A stretch of 64,000 bases of DNA from Acanthacorydalis orientalis (Eukaryota > Arthropoda > Insecta > Megaloptera > Corydalidae), in NCBI GenBank assembly GCA_034766995.1, contig CM068323.1, positions 25,833,214 through 25,897,213 on the forward strand, read 5' to 3'. Below the pieces are notes generated by a model that was not told where the DNA came from, made no database searches, and saw only the letters and a list, made by a program, of their open reading frames with translations. Shown here piece after piece: positions 11,906 to 26,757 of this stretch. How positions within the stretch are numbered: position 1 is the first letter of the stretch; the number at the start of each line of letters is the position of its first letter. The position numbers and the translations under genes were made by a program.

Positions 11906-14330
11906 ATGAAAATATCTGCAACGGACTGTATTCGATCCGACTCGAGTTCATGTACAAACAGCAATATTATTTGGAATTAAACCGACGCATTATGCAAATA
12001 AATGTATAATATGGACGGAATTTCTTTATTCGACGCTATAAAAAAAAAACAGTAAACGTGACACGGAATAAATTAAAACCGATACAATTCGCCTGTGGAC
12101 AGTTGCACACGTATCTGTTCCCGTCCAATTCGATAATAAAAGCGTCGACGACGTGTCGGGTATCTCGAGCTCGTTTCGCACATCTTCAGCGTATCGTCTT
12201 TCATCGAACAGATTTCGAAGACCTTGAAACGGATCGGCGCAGACGTTCACTCGAATGTGTAGAGAAGAAGATGGTGGATTGTTGTCGAGTGCATCCTTGT
12301 ACCGACACGCTCGTACGTTTATAAAACGTACCCGAGTGTTGATTATCGAACAAAGGATAGAAATGTTGAAAGTCTGTTTGATCCTCCGGCGTCGAAAAAT
12401 AATCGCACTGATAATTTATGTAAACATGTTCGCAGTCGATATTGAGTTTGATAATTGCTATCGGCGATAACGCGCGATAACAGCTATCGATTTTTTTTAT
12501 AAATGTAATTGTGTAAGTTTCCAATACTCGGAAACGGTTTTTTTTCGAGGACACTGCGTCGTCGATCGGTTTTAAATATTACATTCAATGGAAAACGAAT
12601 TGAAAACGTTGAACAAGTGATTGATTTTTTTGTTAATTAGACACGTGTGTTACTTTCTGCACTATATAAACCGTTTTCAACAGTCTACAAGTTCTTAAGC
12701 CCGCCGAGTCATTGATTCTATTCAGTCTCCCCGACTTGATTCACAAATAACTGTGGATAAAACCAATCAGTTAACATTACAGATACAACTGTACAAGTTT
12801 TTCCGAACGGAATCGGGTCATATAAGGGTTGGTGTACATTAGGGTAGTAAGCGGTATAGTAAACTAGCTTACCTTTTCTCTTGAATTCCCCCAGAATCTA
12901 CTAGTAGGAGAGTTGGCAGCGAAATCAGTACATGTATCGAAATTACTAATTATATGAATATAAAATGAGAGACAGACGAAATCGGGTAGATGGAAAGATG
13001 TTGTTGCCAGGTTGTTGAAAAATATAACCACTTTCGGTTTTTCTTTCAGTGGAAAAATCATCTATAAGTATCACTAATGGAAAAAGTTACCATTGGATAG
13101 ATACCGATTAATAATACCTGTAATCGGGGGGGTAGAACTCCGTTTCCACCGCACGTTACACATGCCACCGTAGCCCGACGTTGAACAACTTGACATTCTT
13201 TGAAACTTTCACGGCGAGAGAGAAAACGCCGTCGTTCAATCCCGGAAAATATTATCGTCGCCATCGCATAAAAAATAACAACGTTGCACGGGAGAGACGG
13301 ACTCGATAATAAAAAAGGGAGACGGAATCATTCGAAGGATGTTCCGGAAGGACGGCGTAAACAATGCCATTCATCAGTGCGTGCGTGCGAAATAAGAATA
13401 ACACGTGTTTACATCCTTTCGATGGTCGGGGCCGTGCGTCAGTGCGGGGGTTGTCGCGAACGGCCAGAAATAGAAATGTTAATAGACTGCGATGTTACCG
13501 TCTGCTGGCTTGTGGGATTCTTGTGTCGCCCTGGACAGTTTTTTCCGTTTCTTTCTATTGAATTTCGGTCGGCCGGGATATCGGTGTCCGGAGATCTGTA
13601 AAAGTAAACAAGTCTCGTCGAAAAATCGTGTCAGATTTGAATGTTTCGAGCGGATGCTTTCTGAAAGACTGCACAATCGATTTTACAAATTAACATTAGA
13701 TCTATCAAAGGGTGTCGAAATGTTTTGTCACTTCTTATAATCGTTACTCATTTTCAGTGAATCTCATTTTATAAAAAAATTCTGACTTTTATTGAAATAT
13801 ATGTAGAGTAATTTTCTTCATTTCTTGTTTTTCTTTTCTATGAAATTTATATGTACGAGAGGATTTCAAAAGACTGACCCGCATACACATTTCTGTGTAC
13901 ATGAAAAAAATAATAAAATTGTAGATAAAGTGCACGAGATTAAAAAAAAAATAATAACATGTTATAATGAAAGTGTAATGGACAGAGATGAAAATAATTC
14001 AGCGACCGAGATGATCGTTCCCGTTCGATACGGTGTTGTATTTCCTTTTTTCGAACGCCTCGCGAATAAACGACAAAGAAAAAGAAAACCGTTCATTTTC
14101 TCTGTACGATTAACACGTACCGTTCTTTCAGGTTAAAACCGCAATGGATAATTTTAGACCGGAAACGTCTCTCAGCCAATCTAGTACAGAGAACGCGGCC
14201 GTCGCCGTCGAAACAGGAACAACAAAGAAACGTTTCGTACAAAGTGATGGTAGCTCATTCGAAACATCAGTAACGAAATCAACCGACTGTTAACGCGTTT
14301 ATATATATATATATATCGACGGAGGCAATC
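11906..14330. other. Upstream region of the adenylyl cyclase gene
   Basis: The GC content is higher than in the flanks, with many CpG dinucleotides near 12,100-12,300 and 13,100-13,700. Open frames are short, overlap on both strands and carry no domain. I expect the promoter and 5' UTR of the downstream (+) gene here, but no TATA or initiator can be assigned with confidence. Confidence 0.35.
13158..13282 (-). repeat. Dispersed repeat, inverted copy of 39,283-39,410
   Basis: 'tttgaaactttcacggcgag' and 'cgccgtcgttcaatcccgga' appear here. Their reverse complements appear with few changes from 39,283. The similarity covers about 110 bp. The high identity suggests a young non-autonomous element; no ends were defined. 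Confidence 0.65.
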
Positions 14331-14494
14331 ATGTGCCAGGAGGAAGGAACGCCGGCGGATTCCGACGGGAGCACCGTTGCAACGGGAACGGGTGGCGGCG
14401 GCGGCGACGGCGGCGTCGGTGCCGAGCGCTCGGATCAAACGACGCACCATGCGGACGCGCCCGCGGAAACGGATGACGTCACCTGCACGAACGG
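14331..14494 (+). CDS. Ac78C: Ac78C-like exon 1, proposed start
   Basis: The ATG at 14,331 opens 54 codons rich in Gly, Thr, Asp and Glu ([13 protein letters not shown]...). The exon ends at a strong donor (CGG|GTGAGT) with two bases left over. The next recognised exon (36,011) needs exactly one base to restore the frame, giving a Gly codon. Low-complexity acidic and Gly-rich N-termini are usual for this subtype. It could be the first exon of another transcript, or more exons could lie in the 21.5-kb gap. Confidence 0.6.
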
Positions 14495-15769
14495 GTGAGT
14501 GAGTTCATAATTCGTGTAATTAATTGTCGAATATGAATTTTCAAATGTTATAATTAGATTCGGCGGATGGATACGAACGCGCGCACAATGCACACACGAA
14601 CGAAACGCGCGCCGTGCGTTCGTCGCGGCGCCCCCGGACGGGGCTGGCCGGATTCGGCGGTCGTTTCGTGCGATTGTGCGCCCGTGCGTATTTTTAGATT
14701 TGCAGAAGTGTGCGGAAAAATTAGCGAGCGTCGCCGAAATCAGGTGTGGCGGACCGATGCAATATTGACACTGTAAACGGACGGACGGACGGACCGGATT
14801 TCTGAACGTGTAAACAGAAACGAATTTATAAACGGCCGTTTAATTAATCGCACGATACAGATTGAGAACGGAATGCTGCGGTGTCGGTTAACATTCGCAG
14901 GGCCGGTCTCGGGAGTCGTCGAGCGTTTCATCGTCCGTACGCACTTTTTGTACTCGATCGAAATCGACAGAGTTGATTCTGTCTTAACGTCCGTCACGAT
15001 ATCGACTTGTGCTGTTGCTATTTTTCACGTTCTTGATTATTGTTCCTACCCATTCGTTCTCGAAACGAAAAGATATACACACATCTCTGAGGATGACGTT
15101 TTCGACGAATAGATAGATAGATGTACTAAAACCCACTTCAATCGGAAATAATCGGTCATCAGCTGTGATCACAGCTGCTGGTTTGTAACACATTTAACTA
15201 TTTTCAACGAATTTCTTCCGCACTTCTGAAATCAAAAGTTTGTGGTTTCAAAAAGTGCGTAGAAGTCAATACATAGACAACAGTTTGAGGCAGTAAAGTT
15301 ATTTTTATTTTTCAACATAATCCCCTAAGAAAAGAAAAAATATTGTCACCTCGGGGAGAAGAAACACAATAGATAGAAAAATATATAAATAGATATACAG
15401 ATATGCATATATATGTATGATAGATCGATTTATACATTTAGAACGAGGGGATGACGAGATACAAGTTCACACGAAACACAGTACACAGAAAACACAATTA
15501 TTCCGGCTCTGAGTCTGCGGCTCGCACATTTCGACTGCTCGAACAAATATTAATGTACATATAACAAGTTGACATTCTAAATTAACTGTTTTTAATTACA
15601 ATTCGAGCGAAATTAAATTTAAATTAATAGGGATGGTGGAGAAAATCATATTGTGCAAACACAATTACACGGCTGCAGAACGTGGAGGATTTAAAATGTC
15701 GCGTCGTCAGTTTTGCATTTTTATTTCAGCCCACCGCCGTACATGTGCGCACATCTATCTGTCTGTCTA

Positions 15770-15822
<53 letters not shown>

Positions 15823-17193
15823 CAGGCCGGACTACAATTAAATCCGTACGGCGACAAATATTTACGACATGTTTCCTTGAACGTACACACCTTCAGTTAT
15901 ACGATTACACTCTGTGAAATTGCAAATCCTTTCCAGTAAATTACACATCCGAATGTAATTCCGGCTCATTTAACGTTTCATTTTTACCGATAACCTTTTA
16001 TCTCCAAAGCTTTCAGATAGACAGACGCACACGGTTTCCAGACAGTTCTAGGCTTAGTGTCTAACTCTTAACATGTTCTTTCTGGTCTGAACGTTTAATT
16101 TGTTCTCGTCATATAAAACAATATTATACATATATATATATATATATATATATAGGTTGGTTCAAAAATAATTGCGGTTGTTACGTATCTAGTATAAGAA
16201 CGCATAAATTAAAAATGATGTTTATTAATCAAAATAAAGACCTGTGGCCTGCACATATTTCTCCCAAAGGGAAACAAGTTTGTTTATTCGTACAGGGATC
16301 TGTATTCCTTCCATCAGATGTACAATAATTCATTAAATATCGATTTTAATTAAAATAAAGCCTATTTTACTGAAAAATAGAACAGACATGACTGTAACAA
16401 AAGATAACGTTAACTAGAAAAATCGACACCAAACTCAAAATGATAAAAACCGCAATTATTTTTGCACCAATCAAATATATATATAAACTAACTTCATATT
16501 AACTTTTATATTGAATAATCTTTTTAATTTGTCCAATAACAATTATATACATCATTGATTTTTTACAAGAAATGTTTAGTTTGAGCGAATGATTTGAAAA
16601 AAAAAATGAACTGAGAAGATAAACTGCAACACTGTAAATTTATTTATACGATTCTTGCTAAAACCTCAATCTCAATTTAAATAAACACAATTCTACTGGA
16701 GAAAAAAGAACAGTCGAATATTAAATCCAATCCGATTCTTCGTACCGCATCACTGCATTCATTCTAATTATTAAACAATCATTCAGTCGAATCGAATCCG
16801 ACCGATTTCATTCTCGAACGAAATTCAGAATAATCTCGGCACGAAATCGTACGATTTTTTTTTCAATACCAATCAATTTTCATATTCGTTCCATGTAACA
16901 CCTGGTAAATATTGTATATTAAATAAGTGTATCGTGCCGGTGAAAAGATGTCAATACGATGATCTGAAACACCATTTTAAGTTTCTTTTGAAGACACGGA
17001 AAAGGTACGCCTCGAACGGGCAATAAATGTAGATGCACTCGAATACACCTATTTATAGGAGACGGGGAAACGAATTCGAAATAATCGACGGGATAGATGG
17101 AACATGTCATGTTTTCGTCGGGCCTCGGGCTTACATTCAACCATGTACGAATTTAATTTAATAGACTAATACGACGCATACATACATCTATAC

Positions 17194-17242
<49 letters not shown>

Positions 17243-20200
17243 TATATATGTGTGTGTGTGTGTCGAAAATATGTATCGATTGGTATTTCTCTAAAGTCGA
17301 GCTTTTTCGCACTCCGTCGAAGAATTGCGTTCTAGTCTGTGTGGTGTGAAGCTAAAAAATTACTTTTAGTGTTTACGTTTGATATTATTATCAAAGTAAA
17401 CAGCTCGCTGTATTTACTTAATTAGCTTAACGTCCTGTAAGGATGGAACTGTAACTTCGATTAGTATCGTTTCGAAAATTAATAAATAAAAAGCGGTTCG
17501 TACAAATATGTTGTCTGCGTGAGGAGGAACTTCTTCGTATCGACATGTCTATTCGTTCGATTCGACGTCATCCAGTTTAAAAAAATATATGCTATACAGT
17601 AAACAATCTCATAACACGCTTTCTATACAATACAACTTAATTAGCTTAAGCAGTCTCCCTGTCTAGCATGAGTTTCTCTATTACACTTTTACGGTTGAAA
17701 TTGATGGGTAGTTCTCCTATTTTTTTCATGCACGTACATCGCCATGTTTCAATTTCAGTTGTCAGGGAATTCCACTGTAATCGCAGAAACGATACAGAAT
17801 TGTAATCTTCTATGAACTCTTAAATTCAATGAAAACAATTTGAAATGTGTAAACAAACATTTATATTGCGTTTTGTATCTATAAAAAATTATTTCATAAG
17901 CGTATTCATCGTGACATGGTGCTCTCAGAATGCAGTTTTCATATAATGCAGAACGAATCAATCTGATGTATATGTACTTACTGAGTTTCACTCAACGCGG
18001 TACGAATTAATAATGTTATAGAAGGATTAACTGTACAGTTTATCCGTTTAGAAAAAAACACCGTAGTTTCAAGCCTGAAATTATATAATAAAATATATTC
18101 TTTGCTTCACTTTATGAGGATTATGTTTGGAAACTGGTTAACTTGTATAAAAGTGTTCCTGTATGGCTTATATGGTGGACACGCACTTAATAGGTGTTGA
18201 ATTATTTCATTCGCATTTAAATTGCACATTGGGCACTTGTCCGTTTCACACATTTGATGAGTAATCCTCCTGATGAGTAAGTCCTTTATTGCTGTTGTTG
18301 TAATTAATTGAAATTATTTTAATTTAAAACAGCGTTCTGACCGACTCGATTCAAAGACGGAGAATTGATTTTCACACCTAATATATACAAGGGGTTAAAT
18401 GTACAAATCAGCAAAACTGTCTCATTTGCGAATACGGCCGCATCCTCCAATCAAATTTTATATAAGTAGGTTTACTTGCACGTATGTGTGTATATAATAA
18501 TTTTATCTTTATGTACGGTACCTTTGCCTGGCAGTCATGACGTTCGTCGTTGAATGGCATACATGTACTTCGGAGCGCAACAGCTAATTTATGTTTTTGA
18601 TGTATGAGGGGATACGGATTATCAAGGATAAAGCGAAACGATGTTAGTTGCGACTAGCTGCAAGGCGATGGAATGGTGTGTACGGTACTAATCGATCATT
18701 ATATATATATATACAAGTGATACTGGGTATGAACAGTTTCAGTTTTTCATAGATGTGCTCTTTTGTACAGGTGAGAGTAATACCCTGTTTGATTGATTGT
18801 AACTATAAATATAGTGTGACAATCAATCAGTTTGGGTTTTAAGAGAGACATGTGAATGATTGATCCACGGAAATTCTTTTTAGTTGTCGAAATATGAAAA
18901 TGTTTAGTGTTCTCTTTAATAGCCATAAGATTACTGGTATAAATTTATATTTTTCGCTCTCTCTCTCTCTCTCTCTTCTATTCTATTCTACAGAATCGAA
19001 ATCATTTACACTGGCTTCATGTTCATCCTCCTGATAGAACGATCCCAGACAAGCATATTTGATCGAAACAGCCATTAATTCGTAAATAGGTCCATTTTAA
19101 ATGTTGTAGTCCGTACACTGAACGCACAGAATATCGCATTCGTCGTCCATGAAAGACATCTCCGCGACGACGGGGCGTCGTTCGAAACTTTTCCGTCCAT
19201 TCAAACTATCCGACTTCGAATTTAATTAACTACAGATAATTTAATGTGAATGCGTATTTAAGGATCCGACGGTATCGTTTCGGTGCAACTTCGCAAACGC
19301 CCCCACCGACGCCGAACCGTCGTCGGATGTTACAAAAGTGTGACGTCGCCCGTCACGTCGACTCTATCGGCACGAAAACTTTAACGTGCATGAAATTTTA
19401 AACTATCGATTACTATTATTATTATTATTTTCGTGTATAAGCCGCTATGAAAACACTTTTATGGAGGTGAGCGCAGATAAGACACGTTCGGCCGCACTCA
19501 CCGACTATAAATTCATGAACTTGTGATAGGGGTGCTACGTGGCTCTTTCCATGTGTGTGTGTGTGTATTCATATAGTTCTGATTCGAAATTTTATCAATT
19601 TATTCTCCATTGTGTAAGAAAGCATCTTCCTGTTTCAACTGTATGCTTAGAACACAAACGATTATCTCTTTCTGTCCTGAATTAATTATAACTCACTTAC
19701 AAATTGAATTTAGTCAGATCATTGTACAAAACGATGTAAACAAATTGTAGAATAAAAACGGGTGTGTGTGTGAGGCCACAAATAGACTTTTTCAAAAATT
19801 TTCCCAAATTGATCTAGAAGAAAATAATGCAACAGATGAAACTATGATACCATTCAAAGGACACAGTTTACTCAAACAATATACAGACCAGTGCCTTCAA
19901 TAGTGAATACCACTGGCATGTGCACATGGAATCGAAACATAAATATCGTTATTGCCACTCCTATTCAAGGATGGCTTTCGATTTTACAAGTCTTGAATCA
20001 GATCTGAATTCTTGTTCAGATTTGTTTCATGTTGAGATGAGAGTGAGCTGAGATGAGATTTTCCTGGAACTGTTGTTGATATTTTTATCTAAATCTTGTA
20101 AGTAACATCTAAAATCTATAAGAATCGATTATCGATTGTTTTCATGTCGGATAAAGCCGTCGAGATGCAACACGTTTCGACAGACAATCCGACAGGTCCT

Positions 20201-21376
20201 CGTCGTCCACTTCAATACATTTTCGACGATCACAAAAAAAAAAATAAGAAAAAACACCTCTTTCGGTCTCTGGACAAAGTTTCCTTGTAAATAAAAACAC
20301 TGGACCGTCGCATAACCGTGTCCGAATTTAATAAAACATGAGATAAAAAGAAGAACTAACAGAGAAAAGTAATTTAAACTCGAATTAAACGTCGTTCTGA
20401 GAATGTGTGTACATGTGAAAAAATCAGCTCGACGACGCGGTGTCCGAGCGCCATGTCTGCAACGTGGCGAAACACTAACAAGTTTTTCAATATTAAAGCT
20501 GAGACGGAATTTCGCCAGTGTTTAATATAATTTATTGCGTGGTTTCGGCACAGTTTTCGACCACGCGCTCGGTTCTTTGTTTTTTTTCCCTTCGTCGACC
20601 ACCACCGTTCGCTCTCACCACTCCTGTACTAATAAAGTAAATATGATTGGATTGATTCTCTGGATATTGGTGTGTATAAAAAACAACGAATGCGCGTGTA
20701 TAGAGAGACCATGTAATCGTCTTCCTGGATAATATAGGACGAGAAAATAATTTAATTAAGTTAATAGATTCTAGAAGTTCGTTTCAGTGTATGAAAATCA
20801 TAACGCTCGGACGTGACTTCGACACTAGTCGTACATATTAAAATTATAATTCTTTGTTCTTTGCACGGTATGAAGGTTTGTTAACCCGTTAAACGTTTTG
20901 TTTTAATTTGAGAATGCGCACTGGTGTGCAAACAGTGGTCGGAGGCGAATACTTAGCACAAGAGAATAAGCTGTTATTGTTAAAAAAATTCGAAGTTATC
21001 TTCTTCAGAAGTGTCTGCACAAATCAGAGGAGAATTTAACCCCTTAAGCATTCTGTTTTATTTTGAGAATATGCACCGGTGTGCTTATTATTTCCAGGCG
21101 ATGACGATTAAACTCGACGAACACATAGTAAATGCACTTGCTGTAAGGTCGAGTTAAATTATATTCCTGACAGAGATATTTTCAAGAATCTCTTTGAAAA
21201 ACGCTGAAAGAATGATTCGAACGATTATCTGTATAAGATATTTTTTTTAGATAAGGTTAGTTAATGAGGTTCTGAATTTCATTTCGTCTCTGTATACCTA
21301 TTATTATTATTGTAGCTGTTTATATTACCAAATTCTGACTTGCATTCTTCACTGACTTTGATTACAACACTGGTCT

Positions 21377-21447
<71 letters not shown>

Positions 21448-22742
21448 GTATATATATATAATTCATGTTTTTTACCAAACACCGACCGTTTGAGTATAAT
21501 TTATACGTTTGTTTTTTTCTATATGAAGGCTATCACGTGTTCACGATTCTTTTAAAACTCGTGCCATAGAGAAAAGTCAATAAATCACCCGGCAAACTGG
21601 TATATCTATTAAGAGAATTGCCGAGTAGTGGAAAAAAGACAATATTTGCATGTATGGAGATCTATACGAGGGATGATTGAATGAAAAAAACGTTACTAAG
21701 AAATTCTCGCCGTTACATTTCTAGTACGTTTCTCAATTTCTCATTTTTTTCACCGCGATGGACGATTTCGTCCCGAATTCTATTTCCAGTCGATAAATTC
21801 TACTCATCTAGACACTTAATTCTAAATTTTAAAAACGAGCATCACGGTACACATCCATAGTACTGACAGTCGAGTTTATATTCTAATCTATCTTAGTTAT
21901 ATCTTAATTCAATATCGATTTCTCTGTCGGTTGTATCGAGTGTGTGTGTGTGTGTGTGTGTGAGCGCATAAAGAAAAAAACCCCGTCCGCAACATCCCGA
22001 CACCTGCGCAACGACATTCGGTTTTACGGCTGGAAATGAGGCCGGCCGTACGACGAAACGTGCTCCGTGCGGGAATCGAACCGAATATGTTTCTCTGTTG
22101 TTGTCGCGCTGATTAAATATTTATGTTTTGATATATTACCGGCTAGTCATAGAACATAACAATGCCGTCGAATTCTCGCAACCTATCTACGTTTTCGTTT
22201 CTCGTTTCTTACACTTTCTGTGCCGCATTATCGTGTCCAGATCATCAATTATGCAAGTCCGTGGAATAAGGGATATGATAAAAGTCAAATAGATTACTCA
22301 GATATATTTAGATTAATCCGTACGGCTTTGATTATAAATTCATTACTGAAAAGTATTCCCGTAAGGTTCGTAAAGGTGAGAGATGTCTCCCTTGCAGGTT
22401 TCCTCGAACCGATTCGCAGACAAACATTGTAATTAACAGTTTTGTAACTTTTAAACACGCTCGGATGAGCAAATTGGATTTACCACATATCGATAGAGTG
22501 TATTTCTTGATTCCTGATTGTAAAATTAATTGTTTTATTAATTCATTCATTAGTTACTGTAAAATATTTTTTTAAATTGAAAAATAATAATTGTAATCAA
22601 GTACAATACAAGTGTCTGTTAAGATTATAATTAAAATGTAGTTGAATAGCTGAGTTTTGTATCTATCGCGTTTAAAAATTTTTACCAACCTGTAAAAGGA
22701 GTGTGAAATGTGATTAACAAAGTATGTGTATCTCAATAAAGA

Positions 22743-22808
<66 letters not shown>

Positions 22809-24558
22809 TAGATAGATAAAGAGCAACATGCATAAATAAGGATTTAAGTTTCCAAACGTGTCACATTATCTTATTTCCAACATACCAGTATTAATCCGTT
22901 CATTAATTTTATCTCCATTGAACAGATTTGTTTATCGTGCGATCGCAACAGGATACCCGTTAAATTCATAATCCTGGCTGGAATGTAGAATTACTTCCGG
23001 ACGCTTATTGTTGTGCTCTGATAACTTCAGACGTTTTATAATTTCGTACGTTGTTTTCCAAGAAGAAGGCGAAATGACAGGGCGGAGCACATGTCTGTGT
23101 ATGGAATTACATACAGAGACAACGGACGAGCTAATAAGAAGAAACGCGAATCTGCACAGACGGTGGATAAACACAGACGAGTGGCGATGTGTGTTTGAGT
23201 AAATAGTTCGATCGGTCGGTCGGTGACGTGTTTGTTTCGTTTTAATCAGGTCCGATGTGTGCGCTCGAACCGATCGTGAGCTTTTTTTATGTTAGGACGG
23301 TGTGTGAGCACTGAGAAGAGTGCCTGACGTTCCGTGCAGCTTGATATATATATTTTCAGAATTGTGGCCAGCTTTGCGGTCAAGTTAAGAGAGAGACATC
23401 AAGAATATAAGAAAGCAGAGTATAATCTGTTCTGTACAACACTGAGACATGTTTTACATACTGGACAGTCATAATATTTTCTTAACTGTCGAGAAAATCG
23501 AATATAAATTCAGATCATTAAATAATAATCGTGCCATAATACAGATTGAAAAAATAACTCGTCTGTGAAAATATAAAAGATTTATCTCGATTGATTCGAT
23601 TTTTATATTTTATCTATATTAAATCTAAATAAATAACTAGAAATCTATTGAAGTCGATTGCTCTTCCTCTGATCGTTCCTTTTCTAGTCTTCAAAGAATT
23701 ATCACCGTGTAGAATCAGCTTCACGCGTTTGCTTGGATTTGTAAGAGATTTATTGATACGAGTATTGATCTGATCAAGATTCCGAATTGAAAAGAAATAC
23801 ATCTGATGAGAAACAGTTAAATGTGTTGTTGTACCGTTCGATGCATGTGTTTACATTGCTCTACAATCGTTGCGAGTGTATGTAAAGCGTCGCGCACGAG
23901 CAAGCAATCAGGCGTCGTCGGACAGAGACATTGACTCTTCGTGACACAGAGTGAATTTTCCGCTGACGCCGCCATCGTTCGACCGCCACAAAGACACGAG
24001 TCGGTGTTTACCGCACGCCAGATGCGCTCTCATCTTATCGACGGCATGATTTCACTTCTAAATACACCCCAGCTATCTGTCGTGTCCGCATGAACATAAT
24101 GCTGATTAACAGCAATGTTGTGTATTATACAGTACTTGGGGGATGCTCGACGTGTACGAAAACTCTTCTTTCTGTCAGGTTAGGGGAATGGTAGCACTCG
24201 AACTATATCGGCTATTAATTGGGAAAGGTCCATTGTCTCTTTTAAAATAACGCTGATTGATTTTTTCAGGGTAATCGAACGGTGTTATAGTCAAACATTT
24301 AAATCAACCCTTAACGGGAGTTTTCAGTCTAGACCGGTTTTAAGAATTTCTTCTAAAGGAAGGAAAAAATATTTTTTTTATAGAACACCTATTTGAAATT
24401 ACAAAATAATTTTTAGTTTTTATTTTTTTTTCTTTCTTTTTTTTTAAAAAAAAAACAAAACGACATCGGTCTGGTTTTCTTAGCAAACCTGTCAGAAAGC
24501 TTCTTCGACGGCGTGACGTCTAATTCCTTAAGAATTAATCGCAGTATTGACAAATATA

Positions 24559-24600
<42 letters not shown>

Positions 24601-24642
24601 TATATTATATATATACATATATATATATACATATATATATAC

Positions 24643-24681
<39 letters not shown>

Positions 24682-26687
24682 CCTAAATTTTACAATAAAT
24701 AGCAAAAGTGAATTTTTTCTACATGACGACTATGCTCAGCATTAAACAAAAAATGCCATATTTTCATGACGAGCATATTCTACATAAACGCTCAAGGGGT
24801 TAATTGAAATATTTCAAATAATAAAAACCGTACGACAGTCTCTGTCTGGCTTTGTTTCCACTCGGATGATTTGAGACCGCTGTCAAGATTAAAGCTTTCC
24901 TCAGCTTTCAAGACAATTTCTTTCTCAATGATAGATGACAGATTCGACGGGGGTGGATTTCAAGCTATATCGGTTGACACAATTCAGAACTGTGATTGAA
25001 TTGTGGGCATTTGAAAAAAAAAACGTTATAAAAGAACAGAACAGTTTTTAATATTTTATGGAACGAACAGATAATTTTTAAATAGAAATACGTATTTAGT
25101 TTATTGCCGCAGTCTGTCGAAAGTATATATCCATCGTTTATTTTCTTATCTAGAAAGATTAATCATTGTTTTAGTTTCAAAGATTAGATAAAAAATTAGA
25201 TTCTCTATAAACCGATACTTGTTTATATGAAAAAAATATTTATTGGTACAGTTCTGGTACACTGTCCAAAAATTCACTTTGACCAATGAATTCTTGTTCG
25301 ATTCACGACATTAAATTGACATTTCAGTAAGAATCGAATAAATAAATTCACTGTTTTCGCTTCTTTCATGACAGTACTTTTCCGAATCGATTAATCGATT
25401 TAAAAAAAAAAACCACTGATTTATATATCTGTTATTATGATATTCGAACAATCCGAAGAGCAGGTTCACAAAAAAAAATCCGACGAAACGTTGTGTAGAA
25501 TGAATCGTAAAAAAAAACCGCCGTCCGTCCAATAATTGTTTCTCTTTACCGCGAACGTGATTGAATTACGGTTCGCACGTCCACTTTTTCGAGCGATCGA
25601 AACCGAGTAAAAACCGACATCGTTAGAGCGAGGGTTCGATAAATTCGAGCCGTACAATCGACACAGGTCAGCGCACTTAACGCACGCCAGCCCACACTCC
25701 CGTCCGGACCGTCCGGCAACAGTCGGTTTTCTTTTCCGGTTCGGCGTGGCGACGAGACCGAAAAATTATAAAATTACACAAGTCGACCGAGAGATATATG
25801 TATTGTGTCGACACAAGACATTGACCGACAGTTATTATCATCGTCTTTACAGTCCACGAGTTGTGACGTCTCTGCAACCTCCCAGTTATGTTTATATAAA
25901 CATGATGTGTATGAGAAGACGGACTCTGGTTTTTTGACATACAGTGTAAACAGTTTGGTTCTTTCAGTTATAAAAATTACTTTAAAAATAAATTGATGCA
26001 ACCAAGTATAACATGAAACTTGTTACCGCCTTACATGTCACTTGCAAATTCTAGTTAACAGTAAATAAAACAATATAAATGTAGGGTTGTGAGACCACTG
26101 AGTGGGGTACAGTATAAAATTTACCCAATACTCATTACCATAAAAAAAAACACATTCCTTTCGAAACCGGCTAAAAATCCACAAGGATAAGTTTTTGGAA
26201 TCCATAATCATACTCAGCTCAGCGGTGTCGAGCAACTTATTTCATCAAAATAAAACTATTTTTGATTTGCCACTGAATGGAGTACAGTACAAATCACACA
26301 CGAGTACAACAACAGAACCCAGAGTACACACAAAGAATAGAATTCATAGCAGAGCACAACAACAGAACGCAGCAGAGTAAGTAAACATAACAATAGAGTG
26401 TAAAAAAAGTGTCTATTCTATCAGATGTGTCTAAAAATAAATAAAAGGCACCATCCTTCTGCTCGAATATCCTCACACCTCGACTTTAATGCGACAGTAT
26501 TCGAACGGATAGATCACGGGAACCACAGTTCGAGCAGGTTTTTCATATCGAATCATTTCACTTATGAAAAGTTATAGTGGAGAAAGTATGTAATCGAATT
26601 TGAAAACAAACATAAAGTTGTGAGCGGGAGACAATCGGCGTCGGTACGAAATGCCGAATTTATGGCCGCATCTACTCTGCAATCAGT

Positions 26688-26757
<70 letters not shown>

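Noticed and set aside
12026..12554. Overlapping frames on both strands (up to 117 codons)
   Set aside because: No domain, no consistent splice sites and no bias to one strand; more likely promoter or 5' UTR DNA.
15633..15939. Open frames with long Ile-Tyr runs (also at 5,458, 21,340, 22,572, 26,651, 28,102, 45,398)
   Set aside because: The (IY)n segments are translations of (AT)n tracts. Only the 45,398 frame overlaps a real exon, and that ends before the tract.
25620..25650. tRNA-like B-box (gggttcgataaattc)
   Set aside because: No matching A-box at the right distance and no cloverleaf could be folded.
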